In this document: one piece after another, positions 20,936-31,140 of the stretch
Layout: each line of letters begins with the position of its first letter
Numbering within the stretch: the first letter of the stretch is position 1
Source of the DNA: Cichorium intybus
Lineage: Eukaryota > Streptophyta > Magnoliopsida > Asterales > Asteraceae
NCBI GenBank assembly: GCA_023525715.1
Contig: CM042016.1
Coordinates: 77,244,382-77,308,381 of the forward strand
Length of the DNA: 64,000 nt
Direction of reading: 5' to 3'
Notes under the pieces: generated by a model
Databases searched by the model: none
Told to the model about the DNA's origin: nothing
Seen by the model: only the letters and a program-made list of their open reading frames with translations
Made by a program: the position numbers and the translations under genes

Positions 20936-21578
20936 TACAATTCTTAGATCTCTCTTACTTTGATCGGAAAAGTGTTCAATTAATTACATGACTTGTTTTC
21001 TATTCACGAGAGTTTCTCCAACTTGAAAATCAGCTTCATGTGCATCACCAAAGCTACAAGACTTTGGCTTCATCAAATTCCTTAACATTTACTGCCTTTT
21101 ATCAACCTCAACCCTAAATGACTCAAAATTGTCGGTATTAATGATCTCGATGTCATTTTCTTGCACCTTAGGAGTAATCATAATTTGTGGTTCCTTACTA
21201 ACATTTTCCACCACAAGGTCTACAACACTATGGAATTCTGGCATATCAGCATCCATATCATCTATCAAGTCCAATTCATCCACATCAAAATCACTATCAA
21301 AAGAACTTCCTCAACATTCTCTGTTTGAGGTACTTCCATTTTGTCCTTCTATGTTTATGTCTTCTAAGTATGTAGCCACATCTTCCTCCCTTTCAGTATG
21401 ATATGCAACTCCTAGGTTCACATGGTAGTCCTCTTCGAATTTTCCTTCATATGGCACATTTTCATCCCCAAGATAGAAGAAAGGAGCAAAGAAGCCAACT
21501 ACATCTTCATTAAACATGTGTACATTTTAAAAGGAATTGGGCTTTTTTGGTATTTGGATTGGGACATCATCAACAACC
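20909..21578 (-). pseudogene. MULE3 copy A: N-terminal transposase remnant, minus strand
   Basis: Minus-strand translation gives an acidic linker (21517-21311 and 21283-21089, with DVDELDLIDDMDAD) leading into a MuDR-type N-terminal DNA-binding region at about 21085-20915 (EADFQVGETLVNR, then LIEHFSDQSKRDLRIV). Several stops and frame changes. The copy ends abruptly at about 20909, and its upstream coding part (PB1-like domain) is not here because an LTR follows at 21579. It is a near-identical duplicate of 40790-41461. Confidence 0.7.
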
Positions 21579-22346
21579 TGTTGGATTAGGTGTCTAAGCC
21601 ATGACTTATAAACTGTATTTATCTTATTAATTGAAGCAAAGTCCATTTGGGTTGTCCTTATAGCTGGAGGTGTCGCAGAAAGTTCAGTAGAGAGAAAGAT
21701 TGATTTATTAATTGTTTAATAAATCAATAGAAATAAAATAAATAGTTTATTAATATATTAAAGTGATAACATATTAATTAGAAACTATATTAATTGATTA
21801 GAAATTAATCTAGAATTAATTGGATTTAATTTAGTGATTAATTTAATTAATTAAAAGTGTAGGGACTGGTTTTGTATTTATTTAATAGTTGAAAAACTGG
21901 CTGGCCAGTAGGAGCTTCAAGTTGGCGAGATTATAGAGGCCACCTCCATAATTTCGAAACCCTAATTAGGGTTTAGGAGGCTTGGTCCAAATGGTCAACA
22001 GGTTTGTCAATTAAGGAGGCTCCTCTAGGGTTTTGACTGTTACCCTTGGAGGCTATAAATAGATCCGCTGGGAACCCTAAAAACCTATGCCATTTTGTCT
22101 CTCTGTCTCTCTGGAATTCTGTCTTCTTCTCCTTGCTTGGGTGTGACTCTATTTGAGGCAGGATATTTTTGCTGCTAGCTTCAAGAAGAAAATCAAAGGT
22201 TGGTTTTTCTTATATTTTATTCTTTAGAAATAAATTGTTGGCCTTAGGATTTTGTTATATGTTCATTGATATAAAAACATATATCATCATCTTAGGTTGC
22301 ATGTGAACTTAGGATTTCTAGTTCATTGATTGCTAAAAACCTTTCA
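21579..22346 (+). repeat. Copia-type LTR, copy A (768 bp), with internal region following
   Basis: Begins TGTTGGATTAGGTGTCTAAG and ends ACCTTTCA; followed at 22348 by TGGTATCAGAG, complementary to the 3' end of initiator tRNA-Met, the common primer site of plant LTR retrotransposons. Preceded by CAACC (21574-21578), the same five bases that flank the solo copy at 41462-42229 on both sides. Copy A is therefore the 5' LTR of an element whose internal DNA continues to about 24174. Confidence 0.85.
22054..22062 (+). promoter_or_regulatory. Putative TATA box in copia LTR copy A
   Basis: TATAAATAG about 475 bp into the LTR, after a TTGGAGGC phrase and before CT-rich leader; conserved in copy B at 41937. 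Confidence 0.55.
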
Positions 22347-22347
22347 G

Positions 22348-22358
22348 TGGTATCAGAG
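22348..22358 (+). other. Primer binding site (initiator tRNA-Met type)
   Basis: TGGTATCAGAG starts two bases after the LTR end at 22346. Confidence 0.8.
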
Positions 22359-23326
22359 TCTTCTTGTTTTTCTTGTGAATTGATATAACTTCTTTGTATG
22401 ATGATGGGTTTAGTAAAAATAAAACCCTTCTGGAGGCCAAATCGTTTTTGGTGGCTAGGGTTTTGAAAACCCTAGCCTCCACCCCTTGTCTGTGTTTTCT
22501 ATGTGCTAGGGTTTTGCAGGTTTCTTATTTTTGGTAATTATGATTATTTAAAAACTAGAAACCTTAAACCCATTAAATGCAATCTGTGAAATCTAGGGGT
22601 TTAAGATAGGTAAATTAATTTGATTAATTTTGTGATGACTATCTTCATTTAATTAATTTAATTAATTATTTTAATTAAAAGATAAATTAAATCATTTAAA
22701 GGTTTAAATTTAATTTTAAATTAAAGAGTTAATTTTAGAAAATTGAAAGATTAATCCAGAAATATTTTAAAAGGTTTAAAATACATCTTATATATTTTAT
22801 GATTAATAGTTAATATTTTATAAGTAAGATAAATTTGGTTAGTCTTATCGTTAGTAGGTCTCATTCACAAAACTGTCCTATAAAGAGGGTATAAGGCGAC
22901 TGCCTATTAAATGGTAGTCTAATGGTAGTCTCCTGATCCATAATTCCTTGATAAATGATGTGATAGTCACATTCACTTTGTATGCAGGGAATCAGTTGGG
23001 TACGAGACTTTGATGCATAGGAGCACATTTGGATTGGATCTCCAGCTCATGCAGTTTTGAAGTTTAGTTAGATATTATGATCTTGTTATTATCTTATTAG
23101 ATGCGTGCGACATTTTTTTATCATATAGTACATTGTTTAAGGATATTTTCAGTTTTATAAAATGTTGATTTTCTTTTAATACATGTTTATTTAAATTATC
23201 CTTGAAATGGTGTATGAGGGTGTTGATTGCATGAATGGTGATAACTTGAATGTTGATGCATCCAAAGTGTTTGGATTCATGAATTGTGTCATTTATGACT
23301 AGTATAGTAAATTTTACAAGAATCAT

Positions 23327-23600
23327 TTCACCCAAAGGTCCAGTTGGACAGGGCTTTGGAATCATTTGACTTAGAGTCACATGATGAATTGAATTCTTAA
23401 TAAAACATATGTGGCAAGAAATGAATCACCCAAAAGTCCAGTTGGACAGGACTTTGGAATCATTTGACTTAGAGTCACATGATGAATTGAGTTCTTGATA
23501 AAACAAATGTGGCAAGAAATGAATCACCCAAAGATCCAGGGGATAGGATTTTGGAATCAGTTGACTCAGTGTCAGGTGATGATTGCATATCTTGAACAAA
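23327..23600 (+). repeat. Three tandem copies of an about 98-bp unit
   Basis: Unit starts near 23327, 23425 and 23523 ('atcacccaaargtccagttgga', then 'ggaatcatttgactta' and 'gtcacatgatgaattg'). The first two are close, the third more diverged and shortened. Confidence 0.85.
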
Positions 23601-24174
23601 ATTAACAAAGTCATAAATTTACATAGAGATGTAAAGGACATGAGCAACAGACACACTAGTTACTGTGTATTACTCATGTCTTCAAAAAGAACACAATTGA
23701 TTATGCTTCACAATATTCGTCAATTAGTATGGCAAATATGGCTTCGCTAGAATAAGCGATTGAATTGAAACCTTGAACAGTTCAAGGACTTCAAAGGAAG
23801 TATAAGATCAACAGAACCTGAGTAACATCATAAAATGAGAAAATGTTTCACTGTTTATTATCTTCCAAGAACATTAATGGTTATAATGTGTATTAGGGAA
23901 GATGATGGAGCATTGGTCGAAATAGTTCGATCCTCGATGTATAGGATACACTTCAATTAGTTTCCGATGAATTGAATATTCAACCAGTCAAACCATAGAA
24001 ACCGCACTCCGACCACATCTTAGGCTAAATAGGTTTTGCAAACACTTTCTGAGATATAAAGCTGGGATCGTCCCACTTGTACATAGAAAGTCCAGGGTCA
24101 TGTAGCGTTCGTCCGAACCTCATGACTAACCTGAACCTGATCAGCAATGTCGTTTCATTGGCTATCCCGTTGTA

Positions 24175-25153
24175 TGACAACGCCTAGTAATATCAAATAT
24201 TTTAGTCATTGTTGTGCCCTATTCTTAGTGAATTTATATCATATATATCGTGGTATTCTCACTTATCGTGCCAGCACTTGTTTGGAAAGAAATAATGAAA
24301 ACAGGGACCAAATCCGTACAATTTGGAAGAAGTTTGAAGATCAAGGCAATATCAGGCGGATTCGCACGCGTACTACGGAATTCACAAAGGCGCGACGCGG
24401 TGATGAGGCGGTGGAGAAAATCCAAATGCCGATAAAATAGGGATAAGCCCATACGCGCGCCGCGGCATTCACTTATGCACGGTGCGGCCTCGTGATTTTT
24501 GCAAATATAAATAGAGGGTCTTAGGTCGAAAAAAATTAGCAAAGGCTTGGCATAAAATCGACTCCCAAGGCTCTTTGACTCCGAGTTTTAGCTTCAGCAA
24601 CCATCATTTGGTATTTTTATGTTTTTCTCTTTAATTTTCAATTAGTTTCATAGTTAGTAGTAATTGGCTAGTGTCTTTGGGAGTGACAACCATTGATACT
24701 TAGTCTTAGTTTCTATTTTGGATATTTGGGCTACTGTTTTGGACCCTTAGGGATCTAAGTTTTTGGTTAATGAATCATTTGGTTATTAGTAATTGCTTCT
24801 TTTCGGTGTTTTATGCTTTGGAATGAATTTTTGGATGTTTGCTTGTGATTGGATGTTGATTTAATCTTGATTGTTCTGAATTTCAATTTTGATTTCAGTA
24901 ACCAATTAGGATTAGTTGTTGGTTTGGACCTTAGTTTAGTGGATGCTTGTTTGAAATTATTGGAATTTATGATTTTTGGGATTGTTTGGCAAAAGTTAGG
25001 AACTAGATCCTCTGACTGTAGCGTGACACTGCAATTGGAAATCTATCACCTGTCTCGACCACGTAACTCCTGTGGATCGACCCTGACTACCACTCTACTA
25101 GTGTGTGTTAGGTATTTTCTTATTTTTGACCACACGACGACCTAGGCGAGTCA
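24175..25153 (+). repeat. 5' LTR of Athila-like element (979 bp)
   Basis: Starts TGACAACGCCTAGTAATATC and ends GGCGAGTCA just before the primer site. The first 360 bp are nearly identical to 29903-30260. Contains CG-rich words of the CGCGACGCGG type (24367-24480) directly upstream of a TATA box. Confidence 0.8.
24506..24514 (+). promoter_or_regulatory. Putative TATA box, Athila-like 5' LTR
   Basis: TATAAATAG, conserved at the matching place in the 3' LTR (30206-30214). Confidence 0.55.
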
Positions 25154-25155
25154 AA

Positions 25156-25177
25156 TTTTGGCGCCGTTGCCGGGGAG
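25156..25177 (+). other. Primer binding site (tRNA-Asp type)
   Basis: TGGCGCCGTTGCCGGGG, the primer site generally associated with Athila and Tat lineages, follows the LTR by a few bases. Confidence 0.8.
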
Positions 25178-25273
25178 TTGTGAGCTTGAGAGTAGGCGAT
25201 CTGTAGGACTTAGTTTCTGATTTTTGATGTTTGATTTTAATTTGCTGATTTTTAGTATGTGTGCGTCCTCATA

Positions 25274-26533
25274 ATGGGCGATTACATATACCCGGATTAG
25301 TATTATAAGTATTATGAAAATCCGGCCGACACCTATTACGAGGATGATTGCTACAACGGATCATTCGATGACGATGGATGGCGGACCGAGGAGTCATCTC
25401 AACCTGAAAATCCTGCAATTTGGGCCCAATTATTGGAACTCATGGCTAGCACCCACCAAGTGCAGAAGAACCAGGCTGACGCTCTTGAAAGATTGCAAGT
25501 TTCATTAGATAAGTTAGAGGAAAGTTGGAAATGTTCACCACCCTCACCAGAACCTGAGGCGAGTGAGTTTTATACCAATGATAATGTGTGTGAGCCTGCA
25601 TCACCTGAATATGTGATAGAAGGACACGCACCTTGGGAAAGTAAAGAGACCACCGAGATGGTCGAAACGGTTGTTGAGGAAGAGGTTGTAGGTGACAATG
25701 CTACCTCTGACTCAACAGCCTTTGATGTTTTTGATGTTTTTGAAAATGTTGATTTGGTGATGAGTGAATCCATACCATCACCAGACAATGTGGTTGATGG
25801 GGATGTTGAGGAGGAGTCTGTAAGTGACAGTAGAGACCCCAACCCAACAACTCCCGAAATTGTTGAAGTTGTTGATACTATTAGGGAAGGGGGAGTAGAT
25901 GACGATACTACCCCCGAACCTAAAATTTTTGAGAATTTTATGCATTTTAAAAGTGAGGATCTGGTGATGGGTGACTTGATACCACCACCAGATGAAACCA
26001 GTCGCTCACTCTTGGTATCGATCCACCTGTTGGACGATGATCAAGAAGTTGATGCTGACGAATTGATATTTGAAAACAATAAACATGATTTTATCACCAC
26101 TCATGATCCATTTATGAATGGAAAATTAGATGTGATCAATACCATCGATGAGGATATATGGAAGCATCCCGATTTGTTGCCTTCCGATCCCATTCGATTG
26201 GAAAAATTTTATCGGTACTGCAAGCCAAAATTGCAACCTGAAGATAGCATGCGAGACACTAGCAAACGAGGTGTGGAACAACTACTGGAAGCGGCAATGG
26301 GCGCACTTCATGTCAAGCCTTTGACCTTGAAGAGATGTAGAAGGAAGGACCAAGCTTGGAGGTTCAAAGCTACCTCCAAGCACTCACGGGAATTAATCAA
26401 CAAACAGCGACCGGGCAGCAGCAGAAGGACCGACAAGCCATTCGACCCAAGAAAGTTTGAGGAGCAGTGGGGCAACGAAGGGACGGTGGTGACTGGGAAT
26501 CAGCAAAGAAAGAAGGCATATGATCCACCGTAG
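25274..26533 (+). pseudogene. Gag-like ORF1 of Athila-like element with one early TAG
   Basis: An ATG at 25274 (MGDYIYPD) opens a frame that has TAG at 25298-25300 and is then open to 26533, about 419 codons. The open part after the TAG (from ATG 25442) is 363 residues. The middle is highly acidic and Val/Glu-rich (about 25500-26100), a segment near 26130-26200 reads DEDIWKHPDLLPSDPIRLEKFYRY, and the C-terminal 80 residues are basic (RCRRKDQAWRFK, NKQRPGSSRR). Position after the primer site suggests a gag function (particle protein), with the basic tail perhaps binding RNA, but I see no zinc knuckle. A Gln codon CAG to TAG change is the simplest origin of the stop. Confidence 0.6.
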
Positions 26534-27321
26534 CTGTAGAAGGAATAGCACGTCCGGCTGAAGACGTTAAACTTAGCGCTTGTCGGGAGGCAACCCGATC
26601 ATCATTTGTATAATTGCATCTTTCTTAATAATAATAAGTACACCCAATTGGTCATAGTAAGAAAAAAAAACAAGTGTGGGGTCATTTTGGTAATTTTGCA
26701 ACACCGCGACGTGGGATCTTAGGGTCCGCGCCGCGCGTGTTTAGTTTTTGTGATTATCAATAAGATCAGATTTTTATACACGACGCGGATAGAAGCTTCC
26801 CGCGTCGCGGCCTTATCTTAATTTGAAATTAGAGATAATCACAAAAACAGAGTTTGAACTCAATTCCAAAACCGTCACCTTGTATATAATTCCACTTGCG
26901 TAATTCAGTGCATTCTTTACTGTGATTAATCTTTCGTGCAATCTATTCAACTTCATCCTCGCATTACTGTCAACAGAATCAAGTAAGTTCACTCTTCTCT
27001 TCCCTTTTCTTTAAAAAGTCTTGAACTATGGAAATTCCTCTGTAAATCGTAATGTAGTAGATATCTGTTAAAATTGATGTTGGAATTAGGTTTAGACTAC
27101 TGTATCTCACAAAACCCAATGGTTAGAATCAAGTTTATTGGCCTGAAATAGATGTAATCGTTGATTCTGGGTTTGAACTCGTACGCCGCACCGCGGACTG
27201 CCACAGTCAGCGACGCGGGATATGAATGTTCTAATGGCGCGTCGCGGTCTATCTTGTCCGCGCCGTGGCGAACGCTGATCAGTTCCCTAATTGCGAAATT
27301 TTTTTGCACTTTGCAGGCACT
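26534..27321. other. Spacer between the two Athila-like ORFs, with CG-rich words
   Basis: Noncoding. It contains CAAGTGTGGGGT (26671), CG-rich near-palindromes (26704-26745, 26780-26815, 27180-27285), and just before ORF2 a TTGCAG acceptor-like site. This is where a spliced or subgenomic RNA for ORF2 might be made; that is inference. Confidence 0.45.
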
Positions 27322-28632
27322 ATGTCTTCCACTGCTAGTTTTGAATCTCTCGATTGGAACTCGCTGGACACAGGCGTAGGACGAGTCCGTTACAATCAAT
27401 TCTATAATCGGCGGGGCATTTACCGACACAAGCGGGTCCTCCATTCACGCACGGTCAACTGGGAGTTGACCAAGGAGTCTGGGATCTCGGAGCATATACA
27501 GGACTGGCTAGTCCAGGGAGGCTATGAAGAAGGGGCGTTAACTTATACGTGTCGGGCTCTCAAAAACGCTTTCCATATGACCGAGCCTGTGTATCATGAA
27601 GTCCTCTTGCAATTTCTCTCTAGCTACCATTTTGAGAAGGCACACACTGGAATGGACTCGCCGGATACGGTGCAATTTCGTCTGGGGAATCATAATCGAA
27701 GTTGCAGCCTGAGGGAGTTCGGGTATCGCATCGGATTGTATACTGAAGAGGGGTCGGAGGCACCAGCTTTCAGGACCTTCCATCGATGGGCGAGTTGCAC
27801 CATGAGCGACTCATTTTCACCCGGGGACTTTTGGAGCACGATCTCGTCCGCACGGTATCACGAGAACACTATTCGGGAGAGCTTCATGCAGCTTCTGGCA
27901 CACCAGATGTTGCATCGACTCATCGCGACGATATTGTGGCCTCGTGTGGACGAGGAGAGGGTGCTACCCCAGGAGTTGAATTTAATGTGGGCAGTAACTA
28001 GAATGCTCGAAACCTGCAACATTCCGTACATGGTCGCTGACTATTTCAAGCAACTGACGGATGCCCCCTTGCTGTATATTGCATTGGGAGGTGGGCACTT
28101 CGTGACACGTCTGGCGCACTCCTATGGGTTGTTTTCCGAGCACGCTACTCGCGAGTTGGAGGTTATACCTTCAATTCCACTCAAACCCACCATGACGACT
28201 TCGAGGGAGATCATTTATGTGGAAGACGGGATGACATCTGTCAACCACATGCCCTTCCCGGTGCTACGGTCAGAGCTGTCTACATCAAAGAAAAAGTCGA
28301 GGGTCACTGTCAGCCTACCTCGCGGTCTCGCCCCAGCTGCAATGGAATCCCGGTACCTAGCCGATTAGGTAAAAGCACTTCAGAAAGCCTCGCTCACCTA
28401 CGGAAGAGAACACCTAGTTCAATCATTGGCAATGCATGAAGTGGATCGACGGACAAGGAACACACAAACACAACTACTATGGCTGTCTGAATGCATGATC
28501 AATTTCATCAACGGGGTGCAAAATCCAATCCCTAGACCTCAGCCACCGCTCGAGGAGGAAGAAGAAGTGCCCATGGAAGTAGATGAAGAGGATGAAGAGG
28601 AAGACACCGAGGACGATACTGCACATAACTAA
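27322..28632 (+). pseudogene. ORF2 of Athila-like element (ATHILA ORF-1-like) with one TAG
   Basis: ATG at 27322 (MSSTASFESLDWN), chosen because the preceding frame passes through an acceptor-like TTGCAG. Open to TAG 28366-28368, then continuing in the same frame to TAA at 28630-28632, about 436 codons. It reads RALKNAFHMTEPVYHEVLLQFLSSY, then VQFRLGNHNRSCSLREFGYRIGL, then HQMLHRLIATILWPRVDEERV, features I associate with the ATHILA ORF-1 family. The region after the TAG ends in a long Glu/Asp run. Function unknown; a capsid-like or structural role is usual speculation for the family. The TAG lies where a CAG Gln codon would fit. Confidence 0.65.
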
Positions 28633-29902
28633 GGGTGGTTTAATTATTTTTTAGGTCATTTAGTTTAGTTTTGAATTAGATTTGAATTTTTTAGTAAATG
28701 TTGATAATTGTTAGGATCAATTGTTTTAGATGGAAGAATAAGTCGTATGGCATGAAATAAAAGTAAACTTTTTTAGGAAAATTTGTGTTGGTTATCTTTT
28801 ATGAGCTCTTGAAATTACTTGAATCTGCTGTAATTACCGCGCCATGGCACCCTTATAGGGCGCAACACGGTCATTTCCCAATTGACGGTAATTTCGACCC
28901 TCGTAATTACCGCGACGCGCGCTCTTCAATCACGCGCCGCGGCCATCCGCAACACATATAATTTAATTTGTTGTACATTTTATCCTTTAACATTTGTTGA
29001 GTTATGCATGTGATACCAAATTGGGAGGAGTTGTTTCAAACAAGTGTGGGGTCACCGTGCCCCCTCCACTTGTTTTGACCACCGGCGTGTTCACTGTTGC
29101 GCTACAACTCCAGAATGCTAAATCGAGGACCTTTTTGTGTGTATTTGTACCTGTGACACCGAGTACCAATCAAGCGATCTACCGTCCAAAGGGGTAACTC
29201 TTTCTCCCTTTTTTGAATAATTTTTGTACAACGGGGACGTTGTACGGTTTTAAGTGTGGGGTGTGGACGGTCGAAAGAGTGTTTTTTGAAATTTTTGCGG
29301 GAAATGACCAATTTTTCAAAAAATTTAGCAACTTTTTCAAAAATTTTAATAGATTTTAATTTTGAAACGAATAGTTTATGATTAATGATAGCATTGGTAT
29401 TTTTCAAGGAATATTGTTTAGTTGTGATCATGCTATTAGTTTAGTCAAATAAGTTGAGTTTTAGGAGTTAGACGATTGTGATATCTTAGGATTGGAATTT
29501 AGGAAGGGACTGTCAATCAGTGGCCTTTGTTGTTCGAGTCGGTAGGTCTAAAATGGGTGGACCTTACGCACCTTGCCACCTAAGATCGTCTGGTCTGGGA
29601 TGGTATTTCTGAAAGCTCGCTACACGAACAGCATCGAAAGTCATGGACAATTCTTTAATGGCCTTTAGAATCTAAATGAGTACGTACACTTCATTGTGGA
29701 CAGAAAATTTGTAATCAAGGGTTCTTTAGAAAGCCATGAATTCCAAAGAACATTCCGATTATATTTTCACGAACTATTTCACTCTAACTCATAAGGCAAT
29801 AAGCTTTGAAATTGAACACAGTCAAAAATTGTTTGAGTCTTAGTTAAAATCTATTAAAAACTCTCTTGCTTGGGGACAAGCAAGGCACAAGTGTGGGGTG
29901 TT
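28633..29902 (+). other. 3' noncoding region of Athila-like element with polypurine-like repeats
   Basis: No ORF. Contains AAGTGTGGGGT words at 29041, 29251 and 29888; the last lies directly before the 3' LTR and is the probable polypurine tract. CG-rich near-palindromes lie at 28838-28945. Confidence 0.6.
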
Positions 29903-30260
29903 TGACAACGCCTAGTAATATCAAATATTTTAGTCGTTGTTGAGCCCTATTCTTAGTGAATTTATATCATATATATCGTGGTATTCTCACTTTTCGTGCC
30001 AGGACTTGTTTGGAAAGAAATAATGAAAACAGGGACCAAAAGCATACAATTTGGAAGAAGTTTGAAGATCAAGGCAATATCAGGCGGATTCGCACGCGTG
30101 CCGCGGAATTCACAAAGGCGCGACGCGGTGATGAGGCGGTGGAGAATACGCATGCAGCGGGATTCACTTATGCGCTGCGCGGCGCGGCCTCGTGATTTTT
30201 GCAACTATAAATAGAAGGTCTTAGGTCGAAAAAAATCAGCAAAGGCTTGGCATAAACTCG
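29903..30260 (+). repeat. Truncated 3' LTR of Athila-like element
   Basis: Matches the first 360 bp of the 5' LTR and then switches abruptly, after 'ggcataaactcg', into unrelated tandemly repeated DNA. It retains the TATA box (30206-30214). Confidence 0.8.
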
Positions 30261-31140
30261 GTAGTGAATACCCAGGAGTGATGATCTCTTTGAGATTTTG
30301 TTAATAAATTCGATGAAAATATGTTTCTAAATAAGTTTGAAACTTTATTATTTTACATAAAGAGTACGAATTCGAAGGGGTGTCTTCTTTTCACAAAGGT
30401 TTACTGAAACTTTCTCATAAGGAACGGTTTTCTCAAAATATTTACCACAAGGTTGAGTGTTCAAATCTTTTGTAAAACAAAGGGTCGAGTTGAAAAAGAT
30501 TTCAATTTGATAGTTGCATGTTTTATAGAAGAGCAATTATTAAAAAGAAAGTCGAGACAAGTAGTTCTTTGAAGTAAGACAGTTTTACAAAGTAGAATTT
30601 ATGGCACTTCAACTTTTATAAAGTTTTAAATTTATGTAGATGCAACTTTTGAGATTTTGTTGAAAAATGAGTATTAAATTCTTTATTGGTAGGAATACCC
30701 GGGATTGATAATCTCTTTGGAATTTTATTAATATTTTGATGTAACCATGTTTCAAAATGGATTTGGAAAATTTTATTGTTTTATATAAAGGACGTGAAAT
30801 CCGAGTAATGCTTTTCATGAAGTCAATTAAATTTTCAAAGAACGGTCTTTTCCAAACATTAACCACAAATCGGAATGTCCAAGTTTTTGTAAGGACAACG
30901 AGTCGAAATTGGAAAGATTTTAAATTTAACATTTCATATTTAAGAGAAACGTTTATGAAATGAAAATTTTGGATGAACAATTCATGAAGTAACGGGGTTT
31001 TACCAAAGTGGAATTTAAGGTATTTCGAGTTATAATATTTTAAAACAAAAAAATGAGTGACTTTTAAGATTTTGGAAAAATTAGTACTTTATTTCTTATT
31101 ATTGATTCCGGGGACGGAATCCTTTTAAGGGGTAGATAAT
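30261..31140 (+). repeat. Tandem duplication (about 430-bp unit) ending in a polypurine tract
   Basis: Two diverged copies start at about 30262 ('gaatacccaggagtgatgat') and 30695 ('gaatacccgggattgataat'), with a fragment of a third near 31100. The block ends in AAGGGGTAGATAAT immediately before the LTR at 31141. It is most likely the 3' untranslated part of the gypsy element whose LTR follows. No coding frame. Confidence 0.7.

Larger units (their letters stand above)
22347..24174 (+). mobile_element. Internal region of copia-type non-autonomous element, 3' end cut
   Basis: About 1.8 kb following the primer site with no gag or pol frame on either strand. It includes AT-rich leader (22550-22850), a tandem repeat block (23327-23600) and mixed sequence up to the start of the Athila-like 5' LTR at 24175. 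No 3' LTR is found, so the Athila-like insertion or a deletion removed it. The lack of coding sequence fits a large non-autonomous derivative. Confidence 0.6.
24175..30260 (+). mobile_element. Athila-like non-autonomous LTR retrotransposon
   Basis: 5' LTR (24175-25153), primer site for tRNA-Asp (TGGCGCCGTTGCCGGGG, from 25159), gag-like ORF (25274-26533), spacer, second ORF resembling the ATHILA ORF-1 family (27322-28632), spacer, polypurine tract (near 29888-29902) and a truncated 3' LTR (29903-30260). The primer site and second ORF are typical of the Athila/Tat side of Ty3/gypsy. No protease, reverse transcriptase or integrase was seen, so it must have depended on a relative. Both ORFs carry an in-frame TAG. 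The 3' LTR is cut by the next element's DNA, so the right target duplication is lost. Confidence 0.75.

Noticed and set aside
20909..20950. Reading the plus strand past 20909 as continuing hAT transposase (DWIFKKRLQF-like)
   Set aside because: The minus strand gives a better MuDR-domain reading, and the same DNA at 40790 has no hAT neighbour; breakpoint placed at about 20909, though a few bases remain ambiguous.
25433..26533. Annotating the 366-codon ORF as an intact host gene
   Set aside because: It lies between LTRs just after a tRNA-Asp primer site, and the true frame opens upstream with a TAG, so it is an element gag-like ORF.
27161..27444. Short ORFs on both strands before ORF2
   Set aside because: Overlap the noncoding spacer with CG-rich words; no protein features.
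30609..30980. 123-codon minus-strand ORF in the 430-bp repeats
   Set aside because: Lys/Phe-rich low-information frame in tandem repeat DNA, not open in the sister copy.
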